Assembly (NCBI GenBank): GCA_023548195.1
Contig: JAJHZJ010000311.1
Location: 7,046,811-7,110,810, forward strand
Length of the DNA stretch: 64,000 bases
Reading direction: 5' to 3'
Source of the DNA: Bettongia penicillata ogilbyi
Taxonomy: Eukaryota; Chordata; Mammalia; Diprotodontia; Potoroidae
Under the pieces are notes generated by a model. The model saw only the letters and a program-made list of their open reading frames with translations. It ran no database searches and was not told the DNA's origin. Positions 44,225 to 55,885 of this stretch are shown here, piece after piece (position 1 is the first letter of the stretch; every line of letters begins with the position of its first letter). The position numbers were made by a program, and so were the translations under genes.

Positions 44225-45270
44225 TCTCATGAGCTCCAATGTATTCAACTATCATCTCTATGAAAATGATTCTCAAATCCCTTTTTTCAGTCTTAGCTCC
44301 TCTCCTGACCTCAAGAATGACATCAACAATTGCTTAACGGATGTCTCAAACTGAGCAGCTCCAAAACAGAACTTATTATTGTTCTCCCAAGCCTCCCTTG
44401 TATCACACTTCCTATTATTGTCAAGGGAACCACTGGTTCCTCAAGATGGCAACTTGGCAAAGTCACTCACCTTATTCATAACAGGTTTTGTCATTTCTAG
44501 TTTCACAACATCTCTTATCTCCTCTCCCCCCACACACCAGCAGCCACTTTGGTTCAGGTAATCATTACCTCATGCCTGGTTTACTACAGTAGCTCTCTAT
44601 TTGGTCCACTTGCCTCAGTGACTCAAGGAGTGACTAGGAGTCAAGTCTCCCTAGTCTTTCCCCAATCCAGCCCGCCTACCAAATCAGCTGCCAAAATGAT
44701 CTTCCTAAAGATGTGTGACCATGTCACCCCCTTACTCAGTAATCTCTATGGCTGTCCCTTTTTCAAATACAAACCTCCTCTTCTCCCTAGTTAGGTTTTT
44801 AAAGTCCTTCCCAAGCTGGCCCCTTCCTACCTTTCCAAACTTTTTACACTTTACTCCTCCCTTGGGCATCTGGACTCTATGCCCCAGTGGCACTGGCCTC
44901 CTTGATATCTTTTAAAAATAACACATTTAGTCACTCAGTCTCAACCTCTGCATTACTACTGGCTTTCCGTCATGCCTGAAAAAACTTCCCACCTCACTTC
45001 AGTCTCCTGGGTTCCTTTAAGTTCCAGCTACAACTCCACTTTCTACCAGCCACACTTTTCAGTAACCCTTAATGCGAACACATCCCCTCTTTTGATTACC
45101 TCTAAATTGCCCTACATATGTCTTGTCTGTACATAATTGTTTGCATATTGTCTCCCCCACTAGAATGTGAGCTCCTTCAGGGCAGGGACTGACTTTGCCT
45201 TTCTTTGTATCCCCAGAGCGTAGCACAGCACATGGCCTTAGCACAGTAGGCACTTAATAAATGCTTGTTG
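44225..45270 (+). mobile_element. L2 LINE, long plus-strand copy with intact 3' end
   Basis: The most complete L2 here: ATTCAACTATCATCTCTATG, GACATCAACAATTGCTTAAC, GATGTCTCAAACTGAGCAGC, TCTAGTTTCACAACATCTCT, ATCAGCTGCCAAAATGATCT (44681-44700), GTGACCATGTCACCCCCTTA, AGTCCTTCCCAAGCTGGCCC, TAGAATGTGAGCTCCTTCAG and GCACAGTAGGCACTTAATAA with TGCTTGTTGATGATGG at 45262. It covers the end of ORF2 and the whole 3' UTR, with frames broken. Confidence 0.9.
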
Positions 45271-45730
45271 ATGATGGCAATGATGACAACATCTTCAGAT
45301 AAAGAGGTTCCACCAGGCTGATTTAAGGCTCTATCCTGGGACAGAGAAGGGTTATAGCTGTATCCAGTTATAGACATTCTGCTATAGAATTATCAGGTTC
45401 TTGAGAAACAAGCCTAGATTTGTTGAGTTTGCAGTCCAAATTGTCTTCTTCAGTTAAAGTGCAGCCTGGATTGTAGACTAGGGTGGCAGTTAAGTAATTC
45501 TCTAGGAATAAATCAGTTTAAACGAGCATACTTGGAGACTCTAAAAAGGGAACAGTAGAATACTCTTCTCTTTTCCTAAACATGATATTTTGCTCTTTCA
45601 ATTAATCCTACTATGCCTGTAAAATAGAATAATGAATCACAAGACAGATCATCTACATTCTGCAGACAGTGTAGAAAATAAGCAAGGGAGACTGATTAAT
45701 TCTGAAGGCATTGTTAGTTAAGAGTAACAA
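45271..45730. other. Unassigned stretch
   Basis: Nothing recognised. Confidence 0.4.
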
Positions 45731-45734
45731 TACT

Positions 45735-45968
45735 TGAGGTGAAAGAATTTTGGATTTGGAATTAAAAGAGATGTGAGTTTGAACTCCATCTTTGATTAAC
45801 ATTAGCTGTGTGACCCCAGGCAAATTGGTTAATGCCTGACCTGTAGTTTTATCATTTGTTAAATGGGAATAATAATACCTGTGTTGTTGGGAGAATCAGG
45901 TGATATTATATACACAAAACATTTTGCAAACCTTAAAAGTATTAATACATGTTTTCTATTAGTATCAT
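45735..45968 (+). mobile_element. MIR/THER-type CORE-SINE, plus strand
   Basis: GAAAGAATTTTGGATTTGGA, GTGAGTTTGAACTCCATC, TAGCTGTGTGACCCCAGGCA, TTGTTAAATGGGAATAATAA, TACCTGTGTTGTTGGGAGAA and CATTTTGCAAACCTTAAAAG are present in order. Confidence 0.8.
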
Positions 45969-46059
45969 TTCACAGATACCCTTTTCCTCACGATATCTTA
46001 GAAAGAGATCAAACAGAAGTGTATATGGATGTGAATTCCTACCAGATTGAGTGAATGTG

Positions 46060-46215
46060 TTGCATAGTAGATTGAAGGCTAGCTATTTCATTAGAAGGCC
46101 TGGATTCAAGTTCTTCCTCTGACATACATATACTAGCTCTGTCATCATAGGTACTCATAATTTATCAGCATCCTAGGTACTGCTGTAAACTAATCTGGAT
46201 CTGTAGAGAGAGTTT
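46060..46215 (+). mobile_element. tRNA-derived marsupial SINE
   Basis: TTGCATAGTAGATTGAAGGC, GAAGGCCTGGATTCAAGTTC, CTTCCTCTGACATACATATA, then CATCCTAGGTACTGCTGTAA, which parallels the GTCCTAGGCAACTCTCTAAG segment of the SINE at 17035. Confidence 0.65.
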
Positions 46216-47635
46216 AAAAACTAAAAGTTCCTTATACCTATTTAATTACAGAGATTGTTTTGATCCAAGAAGGATCAAAATTTTGGAGCCTGGCATAGAG
46301 TTTTCATTCCTAAAAATGAAACACTCTCCCTTCTAAACCAAAGTATTGTGGTTATGTCAGAACAAGATTTACCAGTAGGTAATTAAAAAAATCAAAACAC
46401 AAAGAACCAATCAAAGGGTTGATCTAATCTACTGAATTTTAGGAGGGTAGATTGAAAAATGGCTGATTACATATGAGAACCATAATTCCAGTGGAGAAAA
46501 ATTCTGTTAAAAATTTCCTAAGGCAGTCTACTGCATTCATTATGACAAGAGATCAAGGATGTAGAGAATAATAATCCCAAGGAAAAACATGTTTAATAAC
46601 ATTAAAAGTGATAATACAAATAATCTGACACAATAAACAGATCTCAATTTGAGATTATGTGTCCTCTTTTCCCATCAAAAACTGGAAAATGGCATAATAT
46701 AATTTCTTCCTGAAAGATTAGGCACTTTGGGTGAGCTTTAGAGAAATCTTCACAATTTCGAGGCTTCAGAATTAGCTGGTATTTATAGCCTGCCTTCCTA
46801 GAGTGTTCGTTTTCTCCATCTGCTGGTTGTTGATATAATGTAACCTTATATTCTGATTATGAAAACACAGCAAGAATGAGAGCTTTTCTCCTTTTAATAT
46901 TTTACAATAAACTTCTGGCTTCCTATCTTAGTGCGAGACAGCTATTCCATTTCCATAAACGTCTAAATGAGTAAAAAAAAATCAAAACAAAACAATAAAA
47001 CTAGGTCAGTAACAGAGCTGAATTTTATAATGTGAATAAAAGCTCTGGTATTTAATTTCTGTAAAAAAAAAAGTAACCTGTGGCAAATTACTAATAGAAA
47101 CTAAAAAGTCACAAAGAGAAGGTGACCATCATTAAAATACCTTACTGGGGTCATTTTTTTAGTGAAGTCAATTCAATTCTTTATGAAAGTTTAGCTCTAT
47201 TAGAAAAAAATCATTTTATTTCACTTAAAAGACCACTGCTTCTCTTGAATAATTTTCTAAAATTACATTTAATTTTTAAAATTTAAAAAAAATTTTTAAA
47301 ATTACATTTAATTTTTAATATAATGTTGTGAATAAAATTTTGTATTTCTATACATTAATATAAAAATGATTTAAAAATTTTGGTTAAAAAAAAGACTAGC
47401 AATGAACATGCATACATACGAAAGCATGACTTCTGATGATGGTTCTAGTTACCTTATAGACCATTCACATTCTTGATATTCTGAGTACACAGTTTCAGTT
47501 CAGACTTATGTTCTAATAAAAATTACTACATTTTAGGAAGGTGAGAGGTTACTTTCATATCATATCTTTTAATGGTGGTACTTGTCCCCTCAACCTTAGT
47601 TCTGAGTCACAAACGTCTTTAAAAGTTAAACCCGA
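46216..47635. other. Unassigned AT-rich stretch with a short tandem duplication
   Basis: No family recognised. Two identical 22-base segments (47258-47279 and 47297-47318, spacing 39) lie in an AT-only patch near 47270. Confidence 0.45.
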
Positions 47636-47639
47636 ACAG

Positions 47640-47862
47640 GAGGAACCAGAGTAGATGGAGGACAGACCTTGGAGTCAGACAAGGTAAATCTTGCTTCATA
47701 CACTTACCACATGTGGGAAAATCATTTACCTCTCCGCCTCAATTGGGGATGATAATAGCACTTAATGGAAAGGCTTGTTGGGAGGATCAGATAAGGTAAC
47801 AAATGGAAAGTGCTCTGCAAACCACAAAGCAGGATACACATTTTAGCTATTCTTATTTGTAC
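47640..47862 (+). mobile_element. MIR/THER-type CORE-SINE, plus strand
   Basis: GAGTAGATGGAGGACAGACC, TTGGAGTCAGACAAGGTAAA, CATGTGGGAAAATCATTTAC, CCTCAATTGGGGATGATAAT, GGAGGATCAGATAAGGTAAC and GAAAGTGCTCTGCAAACCAC are all in canonical order. Confidence 0.8.
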
Positions 47863-48523
47863 TAACTCCTCCCCTTGGGGGAGTTTTGTTGCCAACTCAT
47901 TCTGTATTAAAAATGACTGCTTTTTAGAAAAATGTAATATAGTAATCTCAAGAGTCAACATTATGTAACCCAGAAATATACACAAAAAGATTAGCTTATA
48001 CAACTATGTAATAGTTATATGATATATACTATAAATGCAAAGAACACCCTAACTATATCAGATTTTAAAAAATTCTCTACGATGTACTCAGAACATTCTA
48101 AGGTGTAGATGTTATGGAAATTACCCTACATTTTTACAATAATACAATACAGTAACGTATAATAGTGATAATGTGATAATAAGAGTCAAAAATCAACAAT
48201 CTGCTACTAGAGAATAGTTCATTTTTTATACCTTCCCCTGATTTAATAAGATTAATAAAAGTGATAAGTTATCTTTTTAGAGTGATTATACTGATTTACT
48301 TTGCAATCCATAGGAAAAAACAGTATTGGTGACAATTTTTAATAAATCAGAATTAGGCAAATACAACAAAAGATGGAGATATTTCTACCTCTCCAAAATG
48401 ACATCTGTATACATCTCTTAATGCAGTCATTTAAAAAATTCATACCTTGGATTCACATGTTGAATTCAATACATGATATATACAAGCATGATGGCATAGA
48501 TGGTATATGTTATATATAGACAT

Positions 48524-48555
48524 ATATATGTGTGTACATATGTACACACATATAT
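48524..48555. repeat. Perfect 32-base palindrome (TA/TG rich)
   Basis: Centred between 48539 and 48540 (GTACAT|ATGTAC), with 16 pairs on each side and no loop. It lies at the left edge of an L2 copy and is surrounded by TA/CA-rich microsatellite-like DNA. Confidence 0.9.
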
Positions 48556-49045
48556 TCACAATAAACTTCAATGGTTCTCTGTCACCTCTAGGATCAAAAA
48601 TGAAACTCTCTGGTGCTTAAAACCCTCCATAACCTAGCCCTGTCTTCCCTTCTAGTCTCCTTACACCTTATACCGTGTCACATACTCTCTGATCCAATAA
48701 TACTAGCCTCCTTGCTATTCCACCTCCTGACTGGGCATTTTCAGGCTATCTCTCATGTCTAGGATGCTCTCCCTCCTCATCTCCTCCTGTCTTCCTTGTA
48801 TGCCTTCAAGTCCCAGATAAAATCTCATTGCTTCAGGAAGCTTTTCTCTTTCCTTCTTAATTATAGTGCCTTCTCTCTTTTGATTAGTTCAAATTTATTC
48901 TGGATAAATCTTGTTTGCATGTTGTCTTCCCCATTAGACTGTGAGCTCCTCAAGCACAGGGTGTTTTTTGACTTTGTTTCCCCAATGCTTAGCACAGTGA
49001 CTGGCACAAAGTAGGAGCTTAATGAAGGTATATGACTGACTGTTA
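48556..49045 (+). mobile_element. L2 LINE 3' end, plus strand
   Basis: AACTTCAATGGTTCTCTGTC, CACCTCTAGGATCAAAAATG, TAACCTAGCCCTGTCTTCCC, AAGTCCCAGATAAAATCTCA, TGTTTGCATGTTGTCTTCCC, TAGACTGTGAGCTCCTCAAG (48936-48955), TGCTTAGCACAGTGACTGGC, ACAAAGTAGGAGCTTAATGA. It is a good 3' UTR and tail. Confidence 0.9.
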
Positions 49046-49049
49046 TACA

Positions 49050-49205
49050 TGTGGCACAAATATATACATATGTACATACAAATAAATACATACAGATACA
49101 TGCATATGCACCCACTGGCATGACTGCATACATAGGTATACGACGCTAGTATATGTATGTGTGAGTGTATAAATATACACATAGATACACAACATACACA
49201 TACAG
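49050..49205. repeat. TA/CA-rich low-complexity stretch
   Basis: Repeated ATACATA/TACACA words; the 101-residue minus frame (48934-49239) with Cys/Tyr/Ile-rich text derives from it. Confidence 0.75.
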
Positions 49206-49289
49206 AGGATAAAGACTGGGTCTGTGATTTTATTGGCATAAAGAGTTCCCAGGTTAGGAACTACGCTCTAGTAATACAGGTCTAAACTT

Positions 49290-49400
49290 TCTCTGCAATT
49301 TACAATGCTAGAGGGTAGCTCAGAGTACTGTGAGGTTAAATTACTTTTCCAGGGTCAGAAAGCCAGTATGTTTCAGTATTAACCTAGGTCTTCCTTGGTC
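49290..49400 (-). mobile_element. MIR fragment, minus strand
   Basis: ATTTACAATGCTAGAGGGTA, GAGGTTAAATTACTTTTCCA, GGGTCAGAAAGCCAGTATGT, TATTAACCTAGGTCTTCC: CORE and part of the head, reversed. Confidence 0.5.
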
Positions 49401-49554
49401 TGAAGAAATGTTCCCTGGTCACATGCAGAAATCACTACAAAATTATTGTACTGATAATTACTAAGCTAACCAAGTCAATAAAAAGTTATTTCAAAAATGA
49501 CTTTCTTTTTTCATCTTTGCCAAGTTAAGAGTTTATATAGTATAAAAAGATGAA

Positions 49555-50312
49555 ACTAATGCTTGCAAGTTTTATCAAATGTTTAACATTCCTTTAAATT
49601 TTTTAAGTTCAATTTTAAGTTCCAAATTTTCTCTTCATACCTCCCCTCCCTATCCATTTAAAAAAGCAAAGGAGTCAAAACTGTTACAAATATTTATGGT
49701 CAACTAAGATACACTCCATCATTATCCATAGCATGTGTGTGTGTGTGTGTGTATGTCTGTATACACACACGAATACTTTAATTTGTAATAAGTCTGTCAC
49801 CTCTCTGGAGGTACATGGCATATTTTATCATGAATCCTACAGTACCATGGTTGATTCTACTGCACTGATCAGAGTTTCTAAGTCGTTCCAAGCAGTTTGT
49901 CTTTACCGTGCTGTTAGTATAAACGGTTTGCATGGTTCATTCAAGTCTTCCCAAGTTTTGCTGACATCATCCCCTTCCTCACTTCTTACAGTACATGTAC
50001 CACAACTTACTCTGTCATTCTCAATGGATGGGCACCTTCTTAGTTTCCAATTCTTTGCACAATAAAAGCGGCTGTTATACATATTTCTGTGCATTGGATA
50101 TCCATGTCACTTTCCTCTTTCTCTGAATCTCTGGTATACAGACTAAGTAATGGTATCATATGCACAATGTAACAGCTTTTTGTTCCAAACTGCTGGACCA
50201 ATTCAGAGCCCCACCACCAGCACACTAATATATGTATTTTTGCACAGCTCCTCCAGCATTTGTCATTTTCCTTTTTTGTTAACTTTGGCATATGTTGAGT
50301 TTGAGGTTATTA
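49555..50312 (-). mobile_element. L1 LINE 3' end, minus strand
   Basis: Reversed 3' UTR (TTCCAAATTTTCTCTTCATA, CTCCCCTCCCTATCCATTTA) followed by reversed ORF2 end: CCAATTCTTTGCACAATAAA, GCGGCTGTTATACATATTTC, AGACTAAGTAATGGTATCAT, AACTGCTGGACCAATTCAGA, GCCCCACCACCAGCACACTA, TCCAGCATTTGTCATTTTCC. It contains a (GT)n run at 49733-49752. Confidence 0.85.
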
Positions 50313-50524
50313 TGAGTATTAAGACTTTTAACATGAATATTAAATTAAAAAAAACATTAACATGAAAATTTTAGAGGAAATGCCATTTGAAAATTACCTT
50401 TCAAATAAGTCACTTACTTAAATTAGTAGACCATGTGGGTAATCTTTTAAAAAATGAGATACAATTCTATAAATTCATTAAATTCATTCACTTAAATTCA
50501 TTAAAAGTATTGATGAAATACTTT

Positions 50525-50692
50525 TAGTGCCAAAAGGGACATTATAGATCATAGAGTCAACCTGTGCATTTTCCAGATGAGGTACATGGCTCTGAAAAGA
50601 GAAGTAACTTGCCCAAAGTTATAGGCTAGTTAGAAGCAGTCAGTATTAGGGCTTGGGTGTAACGTTCTTACTACCACACTGACTCCTAGATT
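50525..50692 (-). mobile_element. MIR-like SINE, diverged, minus strand
   Basis: CAAAAGGGACATTATAGATC, TTTTCCAGATGAGGTACATG, GAGAAGTAACTTGCCCAAAG, TTATAGGCTAGTTAGAAGCA, CTACCACACTGACTCC are in reversed MIR order. Confidence 0.55.
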
Positions 50693-52915
50693 AATAAGCT
50701 ACCATCTCAATACCTACTTCATTTACTGAGGCTACCAAAAAGGGTCTCTTGACTGTAAGGTGAGGGCTGCAGTGGGGTTTAGGGTACTGTGCTGAAAACT
50801 GAGGCAGCAGTTGTGTATTTTAGAGTTGGGCCTCAGTCATTATGTGGTCCAAGTGAGACTATGTTTCTGACTGTTGGATAATTTATACAACAGAGTCTAG
50901 TTTGTGCCAGACTGTAAATCTTGTATTTAAGGAGGACATGGATGCCACAAGATTTAAAAATCTCAGGCAAGATAGTTTTCCAGCTAAGGCTTGGGAGCAT
51001 TTTATGTCTTTTTCCTACTTCATAGGAATTCTACTCATATAAAGAGAAAATTAGCCACATCCTTTTACTTCCTAGAGGACTATGCCACCTTTGAGTGAAA
51101 TCTTTTCAGGGAAGTATTTATTACAATGAACAAAGCAGCTTTACTTCTAGGGCTATACAACTCAATGAATGACAATCTGAAGCAAGTCTAAGTATCTTTT
51201 GATATGTGCTATGCATAAGTAACAAGTCATAAGATTTATTTTTTTTCTTGTTTAATGGATTTTCATGAAAAAGTCTCTGTAATATATATTTTCTTTTTTT
51301 TAAAACAAAGATATAATTTTAATCCCAAATTAGGAAATACTTGTTGAGGAACTACACTATGATTAGATCTGAGAAACAAATAACATTCGTACAACCATAA
51401 ACAGAAGGAAAATAACAAAAAAATACATAGTGAACCCTGAATAGCATCACCTAAAATAAAAACATGATTTTTTTATTATGACTATATTTAAGCTAGAATT
51501 TTTATTCAACATATTTATTTTACTTCATTTTATTTAATGTACTGCTTACAAGATCAGGCAAATACCAATTGTATATACTTTTGGAGACATTTAAAAGCCT
51601 TTAAAAACTAACACTACTGAACAGGGTATACCCTATAATTCTACTATATAGAACCAGAATATTTCTAAGACTTTCACAGTAAATAACAGCAATGCAGCAC
51701 ATTCTACCTTGGTTTTCAATATCTGGGTCACATGGACTTTCGAATGCTGCAAACAGAAAATAATATAAAGTAGGGAGATTTTTGTAAAGTCAACAAGAAA
51801 CATAATACCTTTACTTCTGAATTATGAATAAAACGTATAACATGATTGAGGAAGGAATAACTTTGGATTAAAACGCTACCCACTGTTGTAAAAATGGAAT
51901 CACCCCCCCCCCTTTATGTGTGTTAAATAAAATACTTTAGGAATTTCATAGCCTTTAAGACAAGGCTTTGTTTTTTAACTGATATATGAGATATTCACAT
52001 ATAAGACAGAATAAATAGGCAGGCACAGATAGAATAAGATATAGTGAAAATAAACAATGCAATATCAACAAAGAACATACCATGCAATTTAATAATGAAT
52101 GCTACATTGGATACTAATTGGAAGCTATTATTTCCATTCAGAATAATGGTAACTATAGGCACTCACAGTAACATTTGAAAGTAAAATTTGTTTAATCATA
52201 TATCTCACAACTTAAAACCTGTAGAGGATGGAATGTATTTTAATTACAGAAGATGCACAATAGTTCTTGCATTATTTTCATATTTCCATGACAATTCTTT
52301 TCCTTGAAATTTACTGAGTCAGTTATGAGCTTTTAATAATTCTCTTTTCTGAGTAGTTAATACTGAAATAATCAGGAAATAAACGCACATTACATAATGT
52401 TATATATCCTAATCTTGCCTATGAGTAATTGGGAATATTTCAAAGAGAAAACAGGGGGAAGGAAGGATAATAAACATTACAGAAAGGTACTTTTAAATGA
52501 CCTCAGTTTATAAAGATAGAATTTTGTTACAGAAATTATTCCTATTATTATACAGATGTGTAGATTCTGTTACACTTAAAAGCATATTTACTCAAGCAAG
52601 ATGAATATAGTTTTATGCTTCCAAATACCTCAAACCACAGAGAAATCTTTCAAGTACTCAAGTAATTATGAACGTATTTTGTTAGGTATGAGATTCTTTT
52701 AGTTGTACTGTCCTACTTTACACATCATTTGAGGAAAAACAATGAAATTGTCATATACTTACATGTTTTAAAATTGGGAAATGAATATTTACTACAGTTA
52801 AACATAATATAGGCAATTTTTGGATGGTCCTGTACTATCTGTTTAAACTGTTAATTCCAAATAGATTTAAGGTGTTCAAAAGGGAAGCAAGTCTTTTTTT
52901 TTTTCCAGAAAAGCC
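50693..52915. other. Repeat-poor AT-rich stretch
   Basis: I recognise no interspersed repeat over about 2.2 kb, which is unusual for this window. It holds one exon-like interval on the minus strand at 51708-51746. A C run of 10 lies at 51902-51911. Confidence 0.4.
51708..51746 (-). other. Exon candidate, 39 bases, minus strand
   Basis: On the minus strand the interval follows a pyrimidine-rich acceptor (TTATTTTCTGTTTGCAG) and ends CAAG before GTAGAA, a usable but non-ideal donor. It is a multiple of three. The frame starting with a split codon reads FESPCDPDIENQ; one other frame is also open. It lies in repeat-poor DNA. I do not recognise the peptide. Confidence 0.2.
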
Positions 52916-53340
52916 GTGCTTTGTGAAACGAAGTTGCTAAGCATGCTAGGCAATATAAAGGATAACATTTAGTGGCTGTGTAAAATAACTTTTCTACCCT
53001 AGGCGAGCAGAGTATTCAGCAGTGCCAGGGCAATCAGTTAATTACAAAGCATTAACAGTGTGCTTCCCAAGGGCCAGGAAAACAAAGGTAACACTGCTCT
53101 GCTGGGAGGAGGGTGCCAAGGGGGAGCAGCAGGGCTGTGAATTCCCCACGACGTACAGGAGCACCTTCTCGGCATTCAGGGGCAGGGTCAAGGGCTTCAG
53201 TATTCAGTTCCAATTACTGTTGTCTTGAAGAGTCATCAACTGGCCCAGGTGGGGCGAAGGAAGGAGCCAGGAGGGAGGAACATGCTCAGCCCACAGTACG
53301 GGACTGACTGGGAGTTTGAGAGTCAGCATGGACTGGGACT
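52916..53340. promoter_or_regulatory. GC-richer island, possible conserved regulatory block or first exon
   Basis: The GC content rises clearly above that of its flanks, several CpG dinucleotides occur (ACGACGTAC, TCTCGGC, GGCGAAG), and a homeodomain-type TTAATTA site sits at 53038-53044. A donor-like AACAAAG|GTAACA ends at 53086. No repeat family is recognised. This could be a conserved non-coding element, a promoter or nothing; sequence alone does not decide. Confidence 0.25.
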
Positions 53341-54660
53341 GATTTAAATGGAAACAGAAGTTGGTCCCCTGACTGGTTTTTGACCCAGACTAGCATGTAA
53401 CCACAGACAATGTGATGTCAAAGTATGTGACAACAAGCTGTCAAGGCAGAAATTGGTGCTCACTGTCAAAGACTGGTCATGCTCCTGGTGACAGCCTTCA
53501 TTAAGTTAGCTTGCCAAACTCAGTGCTAAAACCAGCTGGGAACAGCTGGTAGAGAGTATCTTTCTATCTATACTAGGGGCCACAGTGGGAAATCTCAACC
53601 CCCACCTAGGGCCATAGAAGCACTGCCCTTGTGGGAGACAATCCATAAAGCAGGACCTCTGACAGCAAAGAAGACAATATACTACGTACTCATGAGAAAA
53701 CTATTCTTGACAACTATGACTTGAGTTGTAGAAAGGAGCAGGTCCTAGCAAACACTCTCTCAGAAGAGATGCTGTGCCTAGAGCTCCTTAAATAGAGAAA
53801 AGACACTGAGTCCCTGCTTTCTCCAAGATTACCTTTCTCAATCCTTGTTGAAAGTAAATCAAAGTAACAACATTTGCTTCCGCTCACTGTCTTCTTCTAT
53901 ACATGCTCTCCTCTCCAGGTTCTATGACAGTTCTCTCCATTCTCTTCCCATTCATCTGTTCCTTGCCACTCTCCTTTTCCGGACTTTCACCATGTCACTG
54001 CCAGTGTACCACGGGAGTACCCGGAGGGAGGCTCTGGTTGAGAGAGAAGCAGGAGGCAGCATGTGCCAGGCTAGATCAAACACTGATCTGCCCTTTAGAC
54101 CCTGAGGCCAAGCATGCTGGCAATGGCAGTACTTCCCTAACAGCCAGGCCTGCTTCTAGCCCAATCTCCACAGCCATTACTGGGGAAAAATCACTGTGGA
54201 GAGGGGGACCACCTTCTTTGTTACCACCACCACCAACTGCTGACTAACTATTACCAACAGGCTAATAGACAATGGAGCCTTGGAAATAGGAAATGGAGCA
54301 CCCCCACCCCCAGCAGTCTTGCTTCTAGCCCAGCCCTCACAGCCATTATACAAGGAAGCAACTTCTGTTGGGAGGGGCCAGTCATCCCCACAAAATGTCA
54401 TCAACAGGATGGGAATGGTACCCTGAGGGGGTGACAGGAGGCTACATGAGCTGGGCAAATAAAATGACCATGTGTATCACTTTAACTACCATCTTTCCTC
54501 AGATCTTGATGGAGATAGATCAGAACCCTGTATTTTGGGAGTGGCAATGCTTCGTCCCATTGCCCTTGGCCTTCACCTTGGGAGAATTTGTAGTACATCT
54601 GTGCAGTGCAGCCCAGAAACTGCTCCTACTGGTGCTATAGCCAAAGCTACTGAAGAATCA
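53341..54660. other. Unassigned GC-richer stretch with a diverged direct repeat
   Basis: Two related segments of about 62 bases stand at 54149-54210 and 54318-54381, sharing TGCTTCTAGCCCA and CACAGCCATTA. Plus-strand frames of 86 and 114 residues (53845-54105, 53903-54247) are in different phases and show no known domain. The block ends in an L2-like tail. Confidence 0.35.
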
Positions 54661-54712
54661 GAAAAGGGCCTAGCATATAGTAAGGCACTTAACACTCAAT
54701 GATTGACTGATG
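54660..54712 (+). mobile_element. L2-like tail
   Basis: GGGCCTAGCATATAGTAAGGC and ACTTAACACTCAATGATTGA form a short plus-strand L2 end, facing a minus-strand L2 that starts next to it. Confidence 0.55.
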
Positions 54713-54713
54713 C

Positions 54714-55500
54714 TGGAAAGATAGGTTGGAATCAGGTTTGTAGAGCTTTTAAAAACCAAGAAGAGGAGTTCATATACAGTTTTTAGAGGCAACAGGAAAC
54801 CACTGGAGTTGACTGAATAGGGAAGTCATGGTCAGATCTAAACTTAAGGAAAATTACTTTGGAAGTGGTACATAGCATGGATTGGAGTTGTGATCCCTGA
54901 GTCAAGGAAACCAATTCGAAAGCTCCTTCAGGGAATGGTGCTAGATTTCTTAACTACTGCTATTAGGAAAATTCTATCATCTGGTGGATCACTCAAGCTC
55001 AGAAGTTCTGAGCTGCAGTGGACTCAGTCAATTTGGTGCCTGCATTAAGTCTGGCACCAAAGTAGTGACTCCCCTAGCCAGGAGGCACCACGCAATCTAG
55101 GGAGGCATAAATCATCGCAGGTCAAAGAGAGCAGTTGAAGCTCCGGGACTTATCAATAACTGCACTTCTAGCATTGGCAAGATTGGGAGATCCAGACTCT
55201 AAAGGAAGAAAAAAAAAAGGGCTCTCATAATCGTCCAGGTAACCAGCAAAGGGGTCCTGAATTGAGGTGATGGCTGGTTGGGTAGATATAAGGCTTTCAA
55301 TACGGGCTTGGGTAAAGACTGCAAGATTGAGCAGATGAGTAGCTATTTGAGAGTAAGAAGTTAAGATTAATGTTGAGGTTATGAATGGACTGGAAGGATG
55401 GCGATGCCTTTGGCAAGAATAGGGAAGTCTGCAAGGGGGTGGTGTTCCGGGGAAGGAAAATGAACTCAGCTTTGGACGTAATAAATTTAGAAAGTCAAGA
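54714..55500 (-). mobile_element. L2 LINE, minus strand
   Basis: GGAAAGATAGGTTGGAATCA, TTTGTAGAGCTTTTAAAAACC, GGAAACCACTGGAGTTGACT (54789-54808), GGAAGTCATGGTCAGATCTA, then GGGTAGATATAAGGCTTTCA and TGGACGTAATAAATTTAG represent the reversed L2 3' UTR and end of ORF2. The middle part (54890-55230) is poorly conserved and includes unrelated sequence. Confidence 0.65.
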
Positions 55501-55589
55501 GTCAGCTCAGGTGCTATTGCAAGTCAATTTTCCTGGTCCCTTAGATTACTGGTGCTTCCTCGCTGTCTCAAGACATATGCACCTTTATG

Positions 55590-55705
55590 TGTACATGCAA
55601 GGTTTGAGAGGACAGAGATTTGTTCTAGATTTTTCTTTAAATCTTCAGTATTTAGAACAGTGTCTGGCATGAGTATTAATAAATGCTTGTTGAATGATTA
55701 AGTGA
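55590..55705 (+). mobile_element. L2 tail, plus strand
   Basis: GAGAGGACAGAGATTTGTTC, CTTCAGTATTTAGAACAGTG, TCTGGCATGAGTATTAATAA and ATGCTTGTTGAATG, followed by an A run. Confidence 0.7.
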
Positions 55706-55814
55706 AAAAAAAAATTCAAACAAAGGAGTTACCCTGAGGAGACTGTGATATTCTTAGAAGGAAGCTGAAAGCAAGATGAGCAATCAGGTATTTCTTCTCT
55801 CTTCTTTTTCCCAG

Positions 55815-55885
55815 GGAATAGAATTGGGTCTAAATTAAAAATCAGTGACATTGATATGTTCACTCTACTTTCACTTTATACCATG
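55815..55885 (+). other. Exon candidate, 71 bases, plus strand
   Basis: This has the best splice-site pair in the window. The acceptor has an almost unbroken pyrimidine tract (TTTCTTCTCTCTTCTTTTTC then CCAG, to 55814). The donor CCATG|GTAAGG is at 55886. Only one frame is open. It begins with a split codon and ends in phase, and its text SDIDMFTLLSLYTM looks protein-like, but I cannot name a family. If real it would be an internal coding exon of 23 residues. A partner with matching phase might be 56608-56690. No repeat is recognised here. Confidence 0.28.

Noticed and set aside
53022..53307. Overlapping 68- and 64-residue frames in the GC-rich island
   Set aside because: They are in different phases, show no family, and are explained by GC-rich composition. 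Kept only as a possible regulatory block.
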